Assembly (NCBI GenBank): GCA_024711295.1
Contig: JANJTB010000031.1
Coordinates: 118,673-182,672, forward strand
Length of the DNA: 64,000 bases
From: a bacterium
GTDB lineage: Bacteria > Bacteroidota > Ignavibacteria > Kapaibacteriales > UBA2268
Direction: 5' to 3'
The notes beneath the pieces were generated by a model that saw nothing but the letters and a program-made list of their open reading frames with translations, did no database searches and was not told where the DNA came from. Each line of letters opens with the position of its first letter. The stretch's first letter is position 1. Made by a program: the position numbers and the translations under genes. This document shows positions 34,989-44,300 of the stretch, one piece after another.

Positions 34989-36890
34989 TTATTTATTGTT
35001 GGAATATTGCTGAATAAGTAACTCAAGTTTTCTCTCTAGTTCATTAATTTTCTCATTTTGATTATCAATTAACTTATTTTGCTCTTTGATAGCTTCAACA
35101 AGCACAGCAGTAACCTCAGCGTAATTTACACCTTTGTAACCATCCACTTCGTTTGTAAATACAAGTTCCGGTAAGACTTTTTCTAATTCTTGAGCAATAA
35201 ATCCAATGCGATTTCCATATTCAGGATTGCTTTTCCAGGTAAAAGTAACCCCTCGAAGTTGCATAACTTTACTTAGTCCATCATTAATAGTTTGTACATT
35301 TTCTTTCATGCGAATATCTGAAGTTGAAGTTGTAAAAGTGCCATCAAAGGAACGATTAACAGGTCCCCAATATACACCAGAACCAATAGCGCTTACCCTG
35401 ATGTTGCCAATCACATCCAACTTCTGCGATGGTGAAGTTGTTCCAAGTCCTAGGTTACCACCGTTTATGTAGCTGCTTCCCTCGGCAAATAACAGAATTT
35501 TATCTTCCCCTGCATCATTATTAACATAAAATGCCCCTGAACCATTGCTTGCTGATTGCCTGAATCTGAAAAGATAATTATTTGTGGTGGAATGTTCAAT
35601 TCTGAAAATATCCCCTGCACCTGTTGACTGAATATGTAGCTTGCTTGCCGGGGTTTCGGTTCCAAAACCAACATTTCCGCTCACATAGAATTTTCCTCCG
35701 GTAAAATAGCCTGAAAATCCATCATTTGAAAGTACCTGCGAATGTACTCCGTAAGTAGTACCTGTAGTAGCTATTGCTCTAGCACCTATTGCACGGCCAC
35801 TTGTGGAAACAGATGATCCAAAAACACCCCATGCGCTACCGGTTGTAGCAGATGACGTGCCAAATACTCCTGCTCCCGAGGGAGAGGAAGCTCTCCCTTC
35901 AACTCCAAAGGTTGAGCCAGTAGGAGCAGTTGCTACGCCCTGAACACCTGTACCCGAGCTGGAAGAAGCTTGACCCCGAACTCCATAATTTTGACCTGTG
36001 GAGGTACCTGCATAACCAAAAACACCTGTCCCAGTGGTAGAAAGGTTCCAACCCATAACAGCAGATGTTGCACCGGTACTTGAGTTGGCACCACCATAAA
36101 CTCCAGCTGCACTACCATCAGAGGATTCGGTAAAACCAATAACTCCATAATTTCTACCGGTATTGCTTGTTGCATATCCCATAACACCTCTGCCACTTGG
36201 AGAATCTGTAATGCCAATAACCCCTCTTGTAGAGCCTGATTCTGCTGTTGCATGACCAGTAATTGCGGCAATGTCAGTACCAGTTCCCGAATTGGAGACT
36301 TTAAATGCAGATGAACTCACTTCAGTAGTCATAGCTGAACCTTCGAAGGGTAAAACCAATCCCCCCAAACTATCATTTGCAGGTGACCAAGTTGAACCAT
36401 TCCACTTTAATATTTGCCCTATGTTTGCACCTTGCTGTGCAAGTTTTAGATTTGATACAGTGGTACCTGAACCTGTAAGAGTTGCATCAGATACAACTGT
36501 TTGACTTCCCCAGTTGTCTCCTGTTTCAACCGTTCTTGCGCGTATTGCATATGGTACTGCACTTAAGCTGATTCTTGGTAATGGTGTGCCATTACCTACT
36601 GTAATTTCAAGCCAATAATCATCATCAAAATTTATGTTGAAAGGGGTCAGACTACCAAGAGATAAGTTCACAAGCCCATCTGCAACTGTTACATTATTAT
36701 GGGTTTCACTCCATATTGCTGTACCTCCTGAACTTGCTAGAAATAGCTTAGCAGTTAAACTATAAGTACCGGAAAGGTTCTTTTGTTCTGAATCCTGTAA
36801 AATTCCCTGCCAGCTTATTGTTTGTGGCACTTGACTATATAAGGAAACAGAAATTATTATTAAGAAAAATGTAGTAATAATGTGTTTCAT
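34989..36890 (-). CDS. Surface protein with repeats and C-terminal S74 chaperone domain
   Basis: 633 residues. Signal peptide (MKHIITTFFLIIISVSLYSQ), a conserved N-terminal beta domain (QTISWQGILQDSEQKNLSG), and about ten repeats of roughly 19-20 residues of the type tG..hGV.Gxxxs (about 205-390). A beta-helix stretch follows, then an S74 intramolecular chaperone domain (about 530-633: SDIRMKENVQTINDGLSKVMQLRGVTFTW, IGFIAQELEKVLPELV). S74 domains trimerise and autocleave at Ser before Asp in phage tail spikes. A C-terminal coiled coil (QNKLIDNQNEKINELERKLELL) supports trimerisation. It has no T9SS tail of its own. Confidence 0.85.
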   Translation of the reverse strand: MKHIITTFFLIIISVSLYSQVPQTISWQGILQDSEQKNLSGTYSLTAKLFLASSGGTAIWSETHNNVTVADGLVNLSLGSLTPFNINFDDDYWLEITVGNGTPLPRISLSAVPYAIRARTVETGDNWGSQTVVSDATLTGSGTTVSNLKLAQQGANIGQILKWNGSTWSPANDSLGGLVLPFEGSAMTTEVSSSAFKVSNSGTGTDIAAITGHATAESGSTRGVIGITDSPSGRGVMGYATSNTGRNYGVIGFTESSDGSAAGVYGGANSSTGATSAVMGWNLSTTGTGVFGYAGTSTGQNYGVRGQASSSSGTGVQGVATAPTGSTFGVEGRASSPSGAGVFGTSSATTGSAWGVFGSSVSTSGRAIGARAIATTGTTYGVHSQVLSNDGFSGYFTGGKFYVSGNVGFGTETPASKLHIQSTGAGDIFRIEHSTTNNYLFRFRQSASNGSGAFYVNNDAGEDKILLFAEGSSYINGGNLGLGTTSPSQKLDVIGNIRVSAIGSGVYWGPVNRSFDGTFTTSTSDIRMKENVQTINDGLSKVMQLRGVTFTWKSNPEYGNRIGFIAQELEKVLPELVFTNEVDGYKGVNYAEVTAVLVEAIKEQNKLIDNQNEKINELERKLELLIQQYSNNK

Positions 36891-36933
36891 AAAAACCTTT
36901 TTAAATATGATGAATAAAATATTTGTCCTGATA

Positions 36934-36969
36934 AAAAATATTATTTATGTTAACATAAATAATATTTTT
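36934..36969. promoter_or_regulatory. Perfect 36-base palindrome upstream of the S74 gene
   Basis: The 18-base arms 36934-36951 and 36952-36969 are exact reverse complements with no loop, centred on GTTAAC. It lies 44-79 bases upstream of the minus-strand ATG at 36890, where a promoter or operator is expected. An operator for a dimeric regulator or a cruciform-forming site are both possible. Confidence 0.55.
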
Positions 36970-37407
36970 CATACGTTATAATTTCTATTATATTATACAA
37001 GTATTTTTATTTTGTAAGTAATATTATGAAAATAGTTAGACTATCATTAACAAAATAGTTAATAAATCCCTCTTTCAATATTTTTTTACTATGTACTTGT
37101 TATTATAGAATGTTAATTATAATCATTCACTCTTGAATAAGAAGATAGATCTTCAAGTTAAAAATATTTATACAATAAGTGTAAGTATGCCACAATACTT
37201 GAAACTTCTAATAAATCAATTTGTCAAAATTCTTCATTTACAAATATTTATGATGTTCGGGAAGCAGGAGTCTTTACAACCTCATTTTTTTTTAAAAAGA
37301 AAAATGTTTGTGATTGGTGTGTGATTTAATGTGTGAAAAATGGTGTAAAATAGTGTATAGTTATTTAAAATATGAAGGACTGTAAAACTGCATCAATACT
37401 AACGAGA
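36970..37407. other. Non-coding region between the S74 gene and tRNA-Leu
   Basis: About 440 A+T-rich bases. The only open frame (37133-37324) has no family features, no ribosome-binding site and atypical content, so I do not call it a gene. Nothing else is recognisable before the terminator at 37408. Confidence 0.45.
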
Positions 37408-37435
37408 AAAGGCTGTGATTGATTTCACAGCCTTT
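37408..37435. terminator. Terminator following tRNA-Leu
   Basis: Eleven-base perfect arms (AAAGGCTGTGA at 37408-37418 and TCACAGCCTTT at 37425-37435) with a six-base loop. It lies 15 bases beyond the 3' end of the minus-strand tRNA and is followed on that strand by TTTTC; on the plus strand it is followed by a T run (CTAATTTTTT). Confidence 0.65.
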
Positions 37436-37449
37436 CTAATTTTTTATCG

Positions 37450-37531
37450 TGCGGAAGAGGGGATTTGAACCCCTACACCTATCGGCACCACCCCCTCAAG
37501 ATGGCGTGTCTACCAATTTCACCACTTCCGC
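37450..37531 (-). tRNA. tRNA-Leu (anticodon GAG)
   Basis: An 82-base class II tRNA. The acceptor stem GCGGAAG pairs with CTTCCGC, with A as discriminator. The D loop AAATTGGTAGAC, anticodon stem CCATC/GGTGG with loop TTGAGGG (anticodon GAG), a long variable arm and the T arm with GGTTCAAATCC are all visible. CCA is not encoded. Confidence 0.95.
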
Positions 37532-37594
37532 AAATAATGGATTACAAAAATATGATTTTTTTCAGATATAAAAAAACAAAATCTTAAGTCGAGC

Positions 37595-38149
37595 TTATAA
37601 GAATTTGTAAATATTATAATTAGTATCTCCAAATTCTTTTTGTGATAATAACTCTAATGACTGGCTTTGCTGAATTACCATACCATTTCTGTATTCAACC
37701 ACAAATATGCCTTGAGTGTTTAATATTGCAGATTCAGATATTGTGTCTATCAACAAATTATAATCAAACTTATCGTACGGTGGGTCTGCAAATACTAAGT
37801 CGAATTTAATGTTTGACTTATAATTCTTCAAAAACTTGATTACATCGGTTGAATAAAATTCATAACTATTTTTGTTAACTTTTAACTCATTTGTAACAAA
37901 CTTTATAATTTCAAAAGATTTTCTGTCTTTATCCACAAATGTTACTTTCTCAGCCCCTCTGCTCATTGACTCAAGTCCTAATGCACCTGTACCCGCGAAT
38001 AAATCCAATACAAACAGATCTTCGAAATCAATTAAGTTTTCCAAGACATTGAACATAGATTCTTTTACTCTGTCAGATGTAGGGCGTATGTTTGAAGGTA
38101 CTTGAAACTTGAACCTTCTTCCCCCGAATTCTCCACCAATAATTCTCAT
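37595..38149 (-). CDS. rsmD: 16S rRNA (guanine966-N2)-methyltransferase
   Basis: 184 residues, standard for RsmD. N-terminal MRIIGGEFGGRRF and RPTSDRVKESMFNVL, SAM-binding LDLFAGTGALGLESMSRGA and the catalytic motif FADPPYDK are all intact. It methylates G966 of 16S rRNA. The ATG at 38149 overlaps the stop of the upstream PilM/DUF3822-like gene by one base, so the two are translated together. Confidence 0.94.
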   Translation of the reverse strand: MRIIGGEFGGRRFKFQVPSNIRPTSDRVKESMFNVLENLIDFEDLFVLDLFAGTGALGLESMSRGAEKVTFVDKDRKSFEIIKFVTNELKVNKNSYEFYSTDVIKFLKNYKSNIKFDLVFADPPYDKFDYNLLIDTISESAILNTQGIFVVEYRNGMVIQQSQSLELLSQKEFGDTNYNIYKFL

Positions 38150-39078
38150 TAAACTCTAAGTATTGTATGTTGTGGAACTAATGCAGCACCAACGCATGCA
38201 GGAAAAATATGAAATGTACGAGAGCAATACTCTTTTTCTCTTTTTGATAATGATGTTTTTAACATTCTGAAAGCATTTAATCTTTTAGCTTCAAAAATTC
38301 CCAATAAACTTGCTGTCTCCCACAAAGTCAAACTCACTTGTTTATTAATTCCTGTTCCGAAATAGAAGCAAGCATCAATTTCACTTACATAAGACGGAAC
38401 AATTTTAGCATGTTCATGCTCAAGAATTTCACCAATTTGATTAAAATCAGTTAAAGCTGTGAGATTAAAATATATTGGAGCTCCATTCTGAAGTACGCTG
38501 ATATCCATAAACTGGCCTTGTATAAACACAAACAAAACTGTTTTGTTGATGAATTCAGGGTAGTTATACAAAAAACAAGTATGGGCATTAAGCTGTGTAA
38601 TATCGTATCTGAATACAGGTCTGTTTAATATTTGCAATACTTGATTAATGGCATTAAAATCTTCATTTGGTACAATTACGGACATTATTTGGTATAATTT
38701 ATCATCATTCGGAGTTAGAGGGATTACATATTTGCTAAAATCCTCTTCATCACATTGAGGATAAACCTGACTGATTTCTAGGTTTAGAAGACGTTTTAGC
38801 TCATCTTCTGTCATATCTTTTTTCCCAGGGAATTTTGCAACCAAAACACTTTCTGAAGGCAAAGTTACACTTACTTCGTCAGGGTCAAAATTCATTTCAA
38901 AAAAGAATTTATTAAGTTCAGCAATACCATTTACAGACTCTTCAGTGTTTATATTTTCGAGGTCAACATGATGAATTGTGGAATTAATATAGTCTAATGA
39001 CACTCCACTTTCATCAAGCGTAAGGCCTGCTAAGTAAACTCTGTCAATGTTAAAAAATACCGAAAGAATTTTTTTCAT
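38149..39078 (-). CDS. DUF3822/PilM-like protein of unknown function
   Basis: 309 residues, no signal peptide. The layout resembles the actin-like ATPase fold of PilM/GspL-type proteins: an N-terminal strand pair (ILSVFFNIDRVYLAGLTLDES), VSVTLPSESVLVAKFP, DELKRLLNLEISQVYP and VLFVFIQGQFMDISVLQNGAPIYF. I do not see clear nucleotide-binding motifs. In Bacteroidota a DUF3822 gene often precedes rsmD, as here, so this is probably that family. No pilus genes are nearby. Confidence 0.55.
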   Translation of the reverse strand: MKKILSVFFNIDRVYLAGLTLDESGVSLDYINSTIHHVDLENINTEESVNGIAELNKFFFEMNFDPDEVSVTLPSESVLVAKFPGKKDMTEDELKRLLNLEISQVYPQCDEEDFSKYVIPLTPNDDKLYQIMSVIVPNEDFNAINQVLQILNRPVFRYDITQLNAHTCFLYNYPEFINKTVLFVFIQGQFMDISVLQNGAPIYFNLTALTDFNQIGEILEHEHAKIVPSYVSEIDACFYFGTGINKQVSLTLWETASLLGIFEAKRLNAFRMLKTSLSKREKEYCSRTFHIFPACVGAALVPQHTILRV

Positions 39079-39160
39079 AATATTTTAATAATTGGAATTT
39101 TAATTATGGCAAAATTACAAAATTTTTCAACCATTCAAAACACATTTTTTGAAATAAAAA

Positions 39161-39194
39161 ATGCCTTAGTATCGGGGGGTTGACACCAAGGCAT
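39161..39194 (-). terminator. Rho-independent terminator of tRNA-Gly
   Basis: On the minus strand, ATGCCTTGGT and ACTAAGGCAT form a stem with one mismatch and a C-rich loop, followed directly by six T. It lies 36 bases beyond the 3' end of tRNA-Gly. This is a textbook intrinsic terminator. Confidence 0.8.
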
Positions 39195-39229
39195 GCAGCA
39201 TAAAGAGGAAGTGACAATTTGACTTGTCG

Positions 39230-39302
39230 AGCGAAAGACGAGACTCGAACTCGCGACCCCAACCTTGGCAAGGTTGTGCTCTACCAACTGAGCTACTTTC
39301 GC
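39230..39302 (-). tRNA. tRNA-Gly (anticodon GCC)
   Basis: 73 bases. The acceptor stem GCGAAAG/CTTTCGC with discriminator T, D arm GCTC...GAGC, anticodon stem CAACC/GGTTG around loop TTGCCAA (GCC) and T arm GCGAGTTCGAGTCTCG all pair. CCA is not encoded. Confidence 0.95.
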
Positions 39303-39390
39303 ATTTTGTTTTTGATTATATCAACAACAAATTAGGTTACAAAAATAACTGATTTTTTTTTATTATGCAAGAAAAATCTTGTAATTTTTG

Positions 39391-40023
39391 TTATTTTTTA
39401 AACTTTTTTCTGAATACATCAGCTGTTACAGACTTAACGTCTTCAATTTTCACGTCATTACCTACTTCGTGACTGATTGAAGTAACAGATTTATCTGTAA
39501 TACCGCAAGGGATAATATAAGAAAATTCAAACAGATTATTACTTACATTCAGAGCAAAACCATGTGATGTCACCCATCTTGAACAATGCAAGCCCATAGC
39601 ACAAATTTTACGTTTATTTTCAACCCAAACTCCGGTTAGCCCTTCTACCCTGTCACTTTTTATACCCCAGTGAGCAACTATCTCAATTATTGCTTCTTCT
39701 ATCTCTCTTAAGAACCAATGTAAATCTTCCTTGTAATCAGATAAATTGAAAATTGGATACCCTACAAGCTGACCTGGATTATGTAGTGTAACATCTCCGC
39801 CCCTATCTATCTCAACGCAGCTAACTCCTAAACCGCTAAGCATTTCTTTGCTCATCAATATGTTGTTTGCGCCACCTGCTCTTCCAATAGTGATTACGGT
39901 TGGGTGCTCACACATAACAAAGACACTTTTATCACGTTGACTTTGAATTTGAGAGACTAATTCTCTTTGCTTTGCCCACGCTTTGTTATATTCAATCAAA
40001 CCCCAGTCTTGAACTTCAATCAT
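39391..40023 (-). CDS. lipB: Octanoyltransferase (lipoyl synthesis)
   Basis: 210 residues from ATG 40023; a TTG at 40032 would add three. Family motifs: GGDVTLHNPGQLVGYPI, the catalytic Lys/Cys pair in RKICAMGLHCSRWVTSHGFALNV and IIPCGITDKSVTSI. LipB transfers octanoyl from ACP to lipoyl domains such as GcvH and 2-oxoacid dehydrogenase E2. lipA is not adjacent. The gcvPA product at 14541 belongs to a lipoyl-dependent system. Confidence 0.95.
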   Translation of the reverse strand: MIEVQDWGLIEYNKAWAKQRELVSQIQSQRDKSVFVMCEHPTVITIGRAGGANNILMSKEMLSGLGVSCVEIDRGGDVTLHNPGQLVGYPIFNLSDYKEDLHWFLREIEEAIIEIVAHWGIKSDRVEGLTGVWVENKRKICAMGLHCSRWVTSHGFALNVSNNLFEFSYIIPCGITDKSVTSISHEVGNDVKIEDVKSVTADVFRKKFKK

Positions 40024-40091
40024 ACTTATCAACTAAAATAAAAAACACGAAACCATAAAAAAATGATTTCGCGCCTTGATTTACAAAATTA

Positions 40092-40562
40092 TTAACCTAT
40101 AATGTTTTGTTGCAATTCATCTACAGTAATTGTTCCATCAATAGTATCCTTGATGAGCTTTTCATACTTACCGGCTTTCTGAGTATTTATACATAGATTA
40201 GTCAATAATTTTACTTTTGCAATAAGCAATTTCTCTTCTATTGGTTTACTCAAAAAATCGTCAGCACCTGCATCAATTGATTTCAACTGATTTGGAATAT
40301 CATTTAATGCAGTTACAATTACAACCGGTATATAAGCTGTAGCAGGATTATCCTTAAGATTCTTAACTGTTTCGTAACCATCCATTCTTGGCATCATCAC
40401 ATCCAATACAATAGCATCAGGGTGGCGTTCCTGAACTTTTTCAAGGCACTCTATACCATCGTATGCTTCAGTTGCTTCATATCCGTTTGCTTCGAGATAC
40501 CTTTTTAACAATTTTGTTGTAATTTTATTATCGTCAACAACTAGAACATATGGTTTACTCAT
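40092..40562 (-). CDS. Single-domain response regulator (CheY-like)
   Basis: 156 residues. Receiver domain 1-122 with acidic pair D10-D11, phospho-acceptor D54 (IVLDVMMPRMDG), VIVTAL and the Lys in FLSKP. A 30-residue tail (KYEKLIKDTIDGTITVDELQQNIIG) has no DNA-binding motif. It should act by protein-protein contact. No kinase is adjacent; several orphan or hybrid kinases in the window could be partners. Confidence 0.9.
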   Translation of the reverse strand: MSKPYVLVVDDNKITTKLLKRYLEANGYEATEAYDGIECLEKVQERHPDAIVLDVMMPRMDGYETVKNLKDNPATAYIPVVIVTALNDIPNQLKSIDAGADDFLSKPIEEKLLIAKVKLLTNLCINTQKAGKYEKLIKDTIDGTITVDELQQNIIG

Positions 40563-40722
40563 TCTTTAGTCCACTTTATATATTTTATTACAGAAATAAT
40601 CTACAAATATAAGAAAAAGTTATTAGATTGTAACACTAAAAAAGTACTTTAATTATTACAATTTCAATAAAACAAAAATACCAATAAAATCTTTATTTAA
40701 AATAAGTAATTATACTTAATTT

Positions 40723-41214
40723 TTATTCTTCAATACCTGCAAAATCACTCCATCCACTAACAATAATATGTTTATTATCTCTGTCCCAGGCCAAAGTTAC
40801 ACTGACTGTTCGGGTATCTGCACCCCAATGAGTTATCGGCAGTTTCCATTCAGGAAAGTAATTATCTTGTTGCTCTAAAAATACTCTGTTGCCATTACTA
40901 TCTATAGCTCCTAATCTATACTGACTCCAGTGCCCGCTTGGTATATCCGGAAATAAGAACTCAAAATCACCGGGCTTAAGAATTTTACCGTTTTTAAGTA
41001 GGTTATCGCTCCAAGCTCCGTTAGGATTATTGCCGGGTGCAGGTCCCATTGCTTGCAACTCAATGCTGAAAATTGAAAATGCAGAGAATTTCTCATTGAT
41101 AAATTTGACTTTGAAGTTACCTGTTGTTGAATTGTCAACAGAATTTTCATCGCATGAAGTTGAGAATATTGCTAATACAATAAATAGCAAGATAATTAAA
41201 GTAATTTTATTCAT
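40723..41214 (-). CDS. Lipoprotein of unknown function
   Basis: 163 residues. Hydrophobic leader ending in a lipobox (IFSTSC, C21). The rest is a compact beta-rich domain with several Trp residues (HWSQYRLGAIDSNGNRVFLEQQ, PITHWGADTRTVSVTLAWDRD). I do not recognise a family. It lies between a receiver gene and a large T9SS gene, all on the minus strand but separated by more than 100 bases. Confidence 0.65.
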   Translation of the reverse strand: MNKITLIILLFIVLAIFSTSCDENSVDNSTTGNFKVKFINEKFSAFSIFSIELQAMGPAPGNNPNGAWSDNLLKNGKILKPGDFEFLFPDIPSGHWSQYRLGAIDSNGNRVFLEQQDNYFPEWKLPITHWGADTRTVSVTLAWDRDNKHIIVSGWSDFAGIEE

Positions 41215-41288
41215 AATTTACCTTTTACGTAATAATAATAAAATGAGAAAACAAACATAGTAAAAATTATGCTAAAATATAATAAAAT

Positions 41289-41319
41289 AATAGCTGCTCA
41301 CGAAATGTAAACAGCTATT
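41289..41319. terminator. Hairpin after the Ig-like T9SS gene
   Basis: Arms AATAGCTG (41289-41296) and CAGCTATT (41312-41319) are perfect complements, 26 bases beyond the stop of the minus-strand gene. T-rich sequence follows on both strands. Confidence 0.5.
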
Positions 41320-41345
41320 TTTTCTAATGTGAAAATCTAAGTTAC

Positions 41346-44300
41346 TTATTTGCTTACTACAAAGCTTTGAGTAAGTGCAACTTTTGAATTTCTTAAAGTG
41401 ACAAAGTAAGTACCATTTGCAATGTTGAGTTTTGAAATATCAACATTGAATGTATTGTTGCCTTCTGACAACATACCATCAAAGATACTTGCAATAACTC
41501 TGCCTGTCATATCTGAAATAACGATTTCTGATACTGCATTGTTAGGAGATACAACATTCAAGCTAAATGAGCTATTCACCGGATTTGGAACAACAGTTTC
41601 AATTGTATAACCTGCACGTGATACTTCTCTTACTGTTGAAACGCCACCTGTTGATACAATTACTTCAATGTCTGTTGTTCTTGCATCAGCACAAATACCG
41701 TTGATTTGGCAGTAGTAAATGCCTTCATCATCAGTTGTAATACCATCTTTGATGTAAATTGATTCATCAGCATCAGTGATAGCCTGACCATCTTTGTACC
41801 ATTGGTAAGTCAACTGCTCTTCGTCGTTACCTTCTGCAATAACCTCAAGTAACATTTGTTTACCTGATTCGAATGTTAAAGGTCCTGTGCTTTGCATTGT
41901 TATAGTTACATCGCTTAAAGTACGTAAGAAAGCATTTCCTGTTTGGACTGAACTACCACTTTCTATCAATGTTACGACAGCATAGAATGTACCTGCATCA
42001 GCAGCTTCAACACCTGTAACTGTAAGCGTCTTAGTATTTACACCGGAATATTTTGCATTATTATCTAATGCAATATTATCCTTGAACCAACGAATTTCAG
42101 CTGTCTCATTGATATTTGTATAGTAATCAAATGTAAACTGAACATTTTCATTGATGCAAGTTTCAACATCAATTGGATTTTGAGTAATTGAAAGTTCAAT
42201 TTCAGTTATTTCAAAATATGGAGTTTTAACTGATTCGCCGCATAAACCTTTGACAACTGCATAATATTTACCTTCATCCTGTTTGCGGAACTTGTTGATT
42301 GTCAAATAGCTTGATTTAGAACCTGCAATTCTAGGCATACCATCATTTAACGGTACATCCACAGGCAAAGAAGGATCGTATTTGTACCATTGAATCTTAA
42401 ATCCATATTTCTCTAAGTCTTCCTGATTACCATTACCACCATTACCATGAACCGTAAATTCAAGAGTCGCTGTTCCACCCAAGGTAACACCGATATTTAC
42501 ATCTTGTGTTGGTTGGAAAATTGAAAGTGGACGAGCTACATAAACTACGATTGGTGATGTTTCAACACTTTCGCAAGTTGCATGACCACTTACAACAGCT
42601 TTGTAAGCACCTGAAAGTCTGTGTTTAAGATTGTTGATGTAAAGTATTGGAGAATTTGAGCCATTATAATCAGGACCATCATTCAATGCTATACCATCTT
42701 TGTACCATTGATATGTTAAATCAGTACCTGTGGCTTCAACTGTTAAGTAGATATCCTCATCAGGACACCATACATTAGATTGAGAGTGAGTACCCATAAT
42801 AGGAGTATCAAAGACTCTGAATGTGCCTGTAATGACATCAATATAAGCAAATTCAGTGCTTGTAATTCTGAGTCTGTTGTTTGTATTTGAGTATCTGTCT
42901 CTTATAATATTCCATAACCAGTAACCATCACGAGCATTAACATCAAATGCTAATGGTTCCCAGCTACCGTTATCCTGAGAGATATAAATATTTACATTAC
43001 CTACACCACGTGAGTTCCAAATTACTTGTACTGCTTCGAGTGGGTTACAAATCTCATGACCTGTGTTAGGAGTAATTAATGAGAATTGAGGGATAGCAAA
43101 AGCTATCTCACTTGAATTCTCTGATGGTGGAAACATTCCATAATTGCTTGTGATTGTATTATAGTCTGCCCAAACACCATCATCATCTGTCCATGATTTA
43201 ATCTCTTGTCCGTTTGGTGAAAATTCTGCAATTCTTCTTACACCACCAGGCATATTATTTGGAATAATGACTGACCAAGCACCATCTGTAGATTCAAAAT
43301 TAGCATAAAATGAAGGAGCTTGATGAGCAAATCCCGGAGTTTGCAATACTGCACCTGATGTTTGAACTATACCTGTAGAAACAGGATTATTGTTTTCATC
43401 ATAGATTACAACATAGTTTTTCGGTGAAAGCGGGCTTTCTGAATCGTACAATCCTGATGCATAGCTGACTAAACCGGTACCGAAATTATTTGCTGTAGAT
43501 GAAAGTCTGAGATTGCGTGAAGTTTTGGTTGTATATAATCTTGATACCAACGATCCTCTTTCATTTCCTAAATCAATTGCCCAATAGGTTTCGCTATTAA
43601 TGTTGAATATTGAATTATTGGTTGGAATTAAATTAACCCAAGCAACTTTGCTTGTTTGACCATTACCTGTAGTAAAATAAGTATAATTACCAGGATTTGC
43701 AAGACTCTTTGCTGCAGTCATAGTGTATGAGTTAGTTGCCGGGTCGTAAGCAAAATTATTGCCGGCAGTTGTTGGATTAGTATTTGGAATTGCAGTTGTT
43801 GCACCTGTTGTGAACCTGTATTCCATATTTGGATGTAGGTTATTAAACTGAACCAGTGCAAATGAAGGCAATCTGCCATTACCACCCTGATCTAAAAATC
43901 CACCATCACCTTTGATGTATCTTGGAACAATAATTTCAGTCAATGTTGGAGCAGGCAATACCGAAACACTCTTATTATTAGAATTTACCAAATATTGAGC
44001 ACCTGCATTAACACTATAAGTTACATTTGGAGTTGTAAATACAATATTACTGAAAGTCGCAATACCTTTACTGAATGTAGCATTAACAGCTCCTGTAAAA
44101 GTACCGTTAGCTATATTCAAAGTCGAAGTGTAGTTATTATAATATTCGTTTACTTCTCCACTTACAGGGTCTTTTGCTGACAGTGTAATCAACGGATGAG
44201 TTGAACCGACGTGTCCTTTATCAAAAATATCTAAATCAAGAACCGGTGTTTGAGAAACACTAAACATTGCAGTAGCGTCATCTAAATAATAACCTGCAGG

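Noticed and set aside
37133..37324. 63-residue open frame in the non-coding stretch before tRNA-Leu
   Set aside because: No ribosome-binding site or recognisable motif; A+T-rich chance frame.
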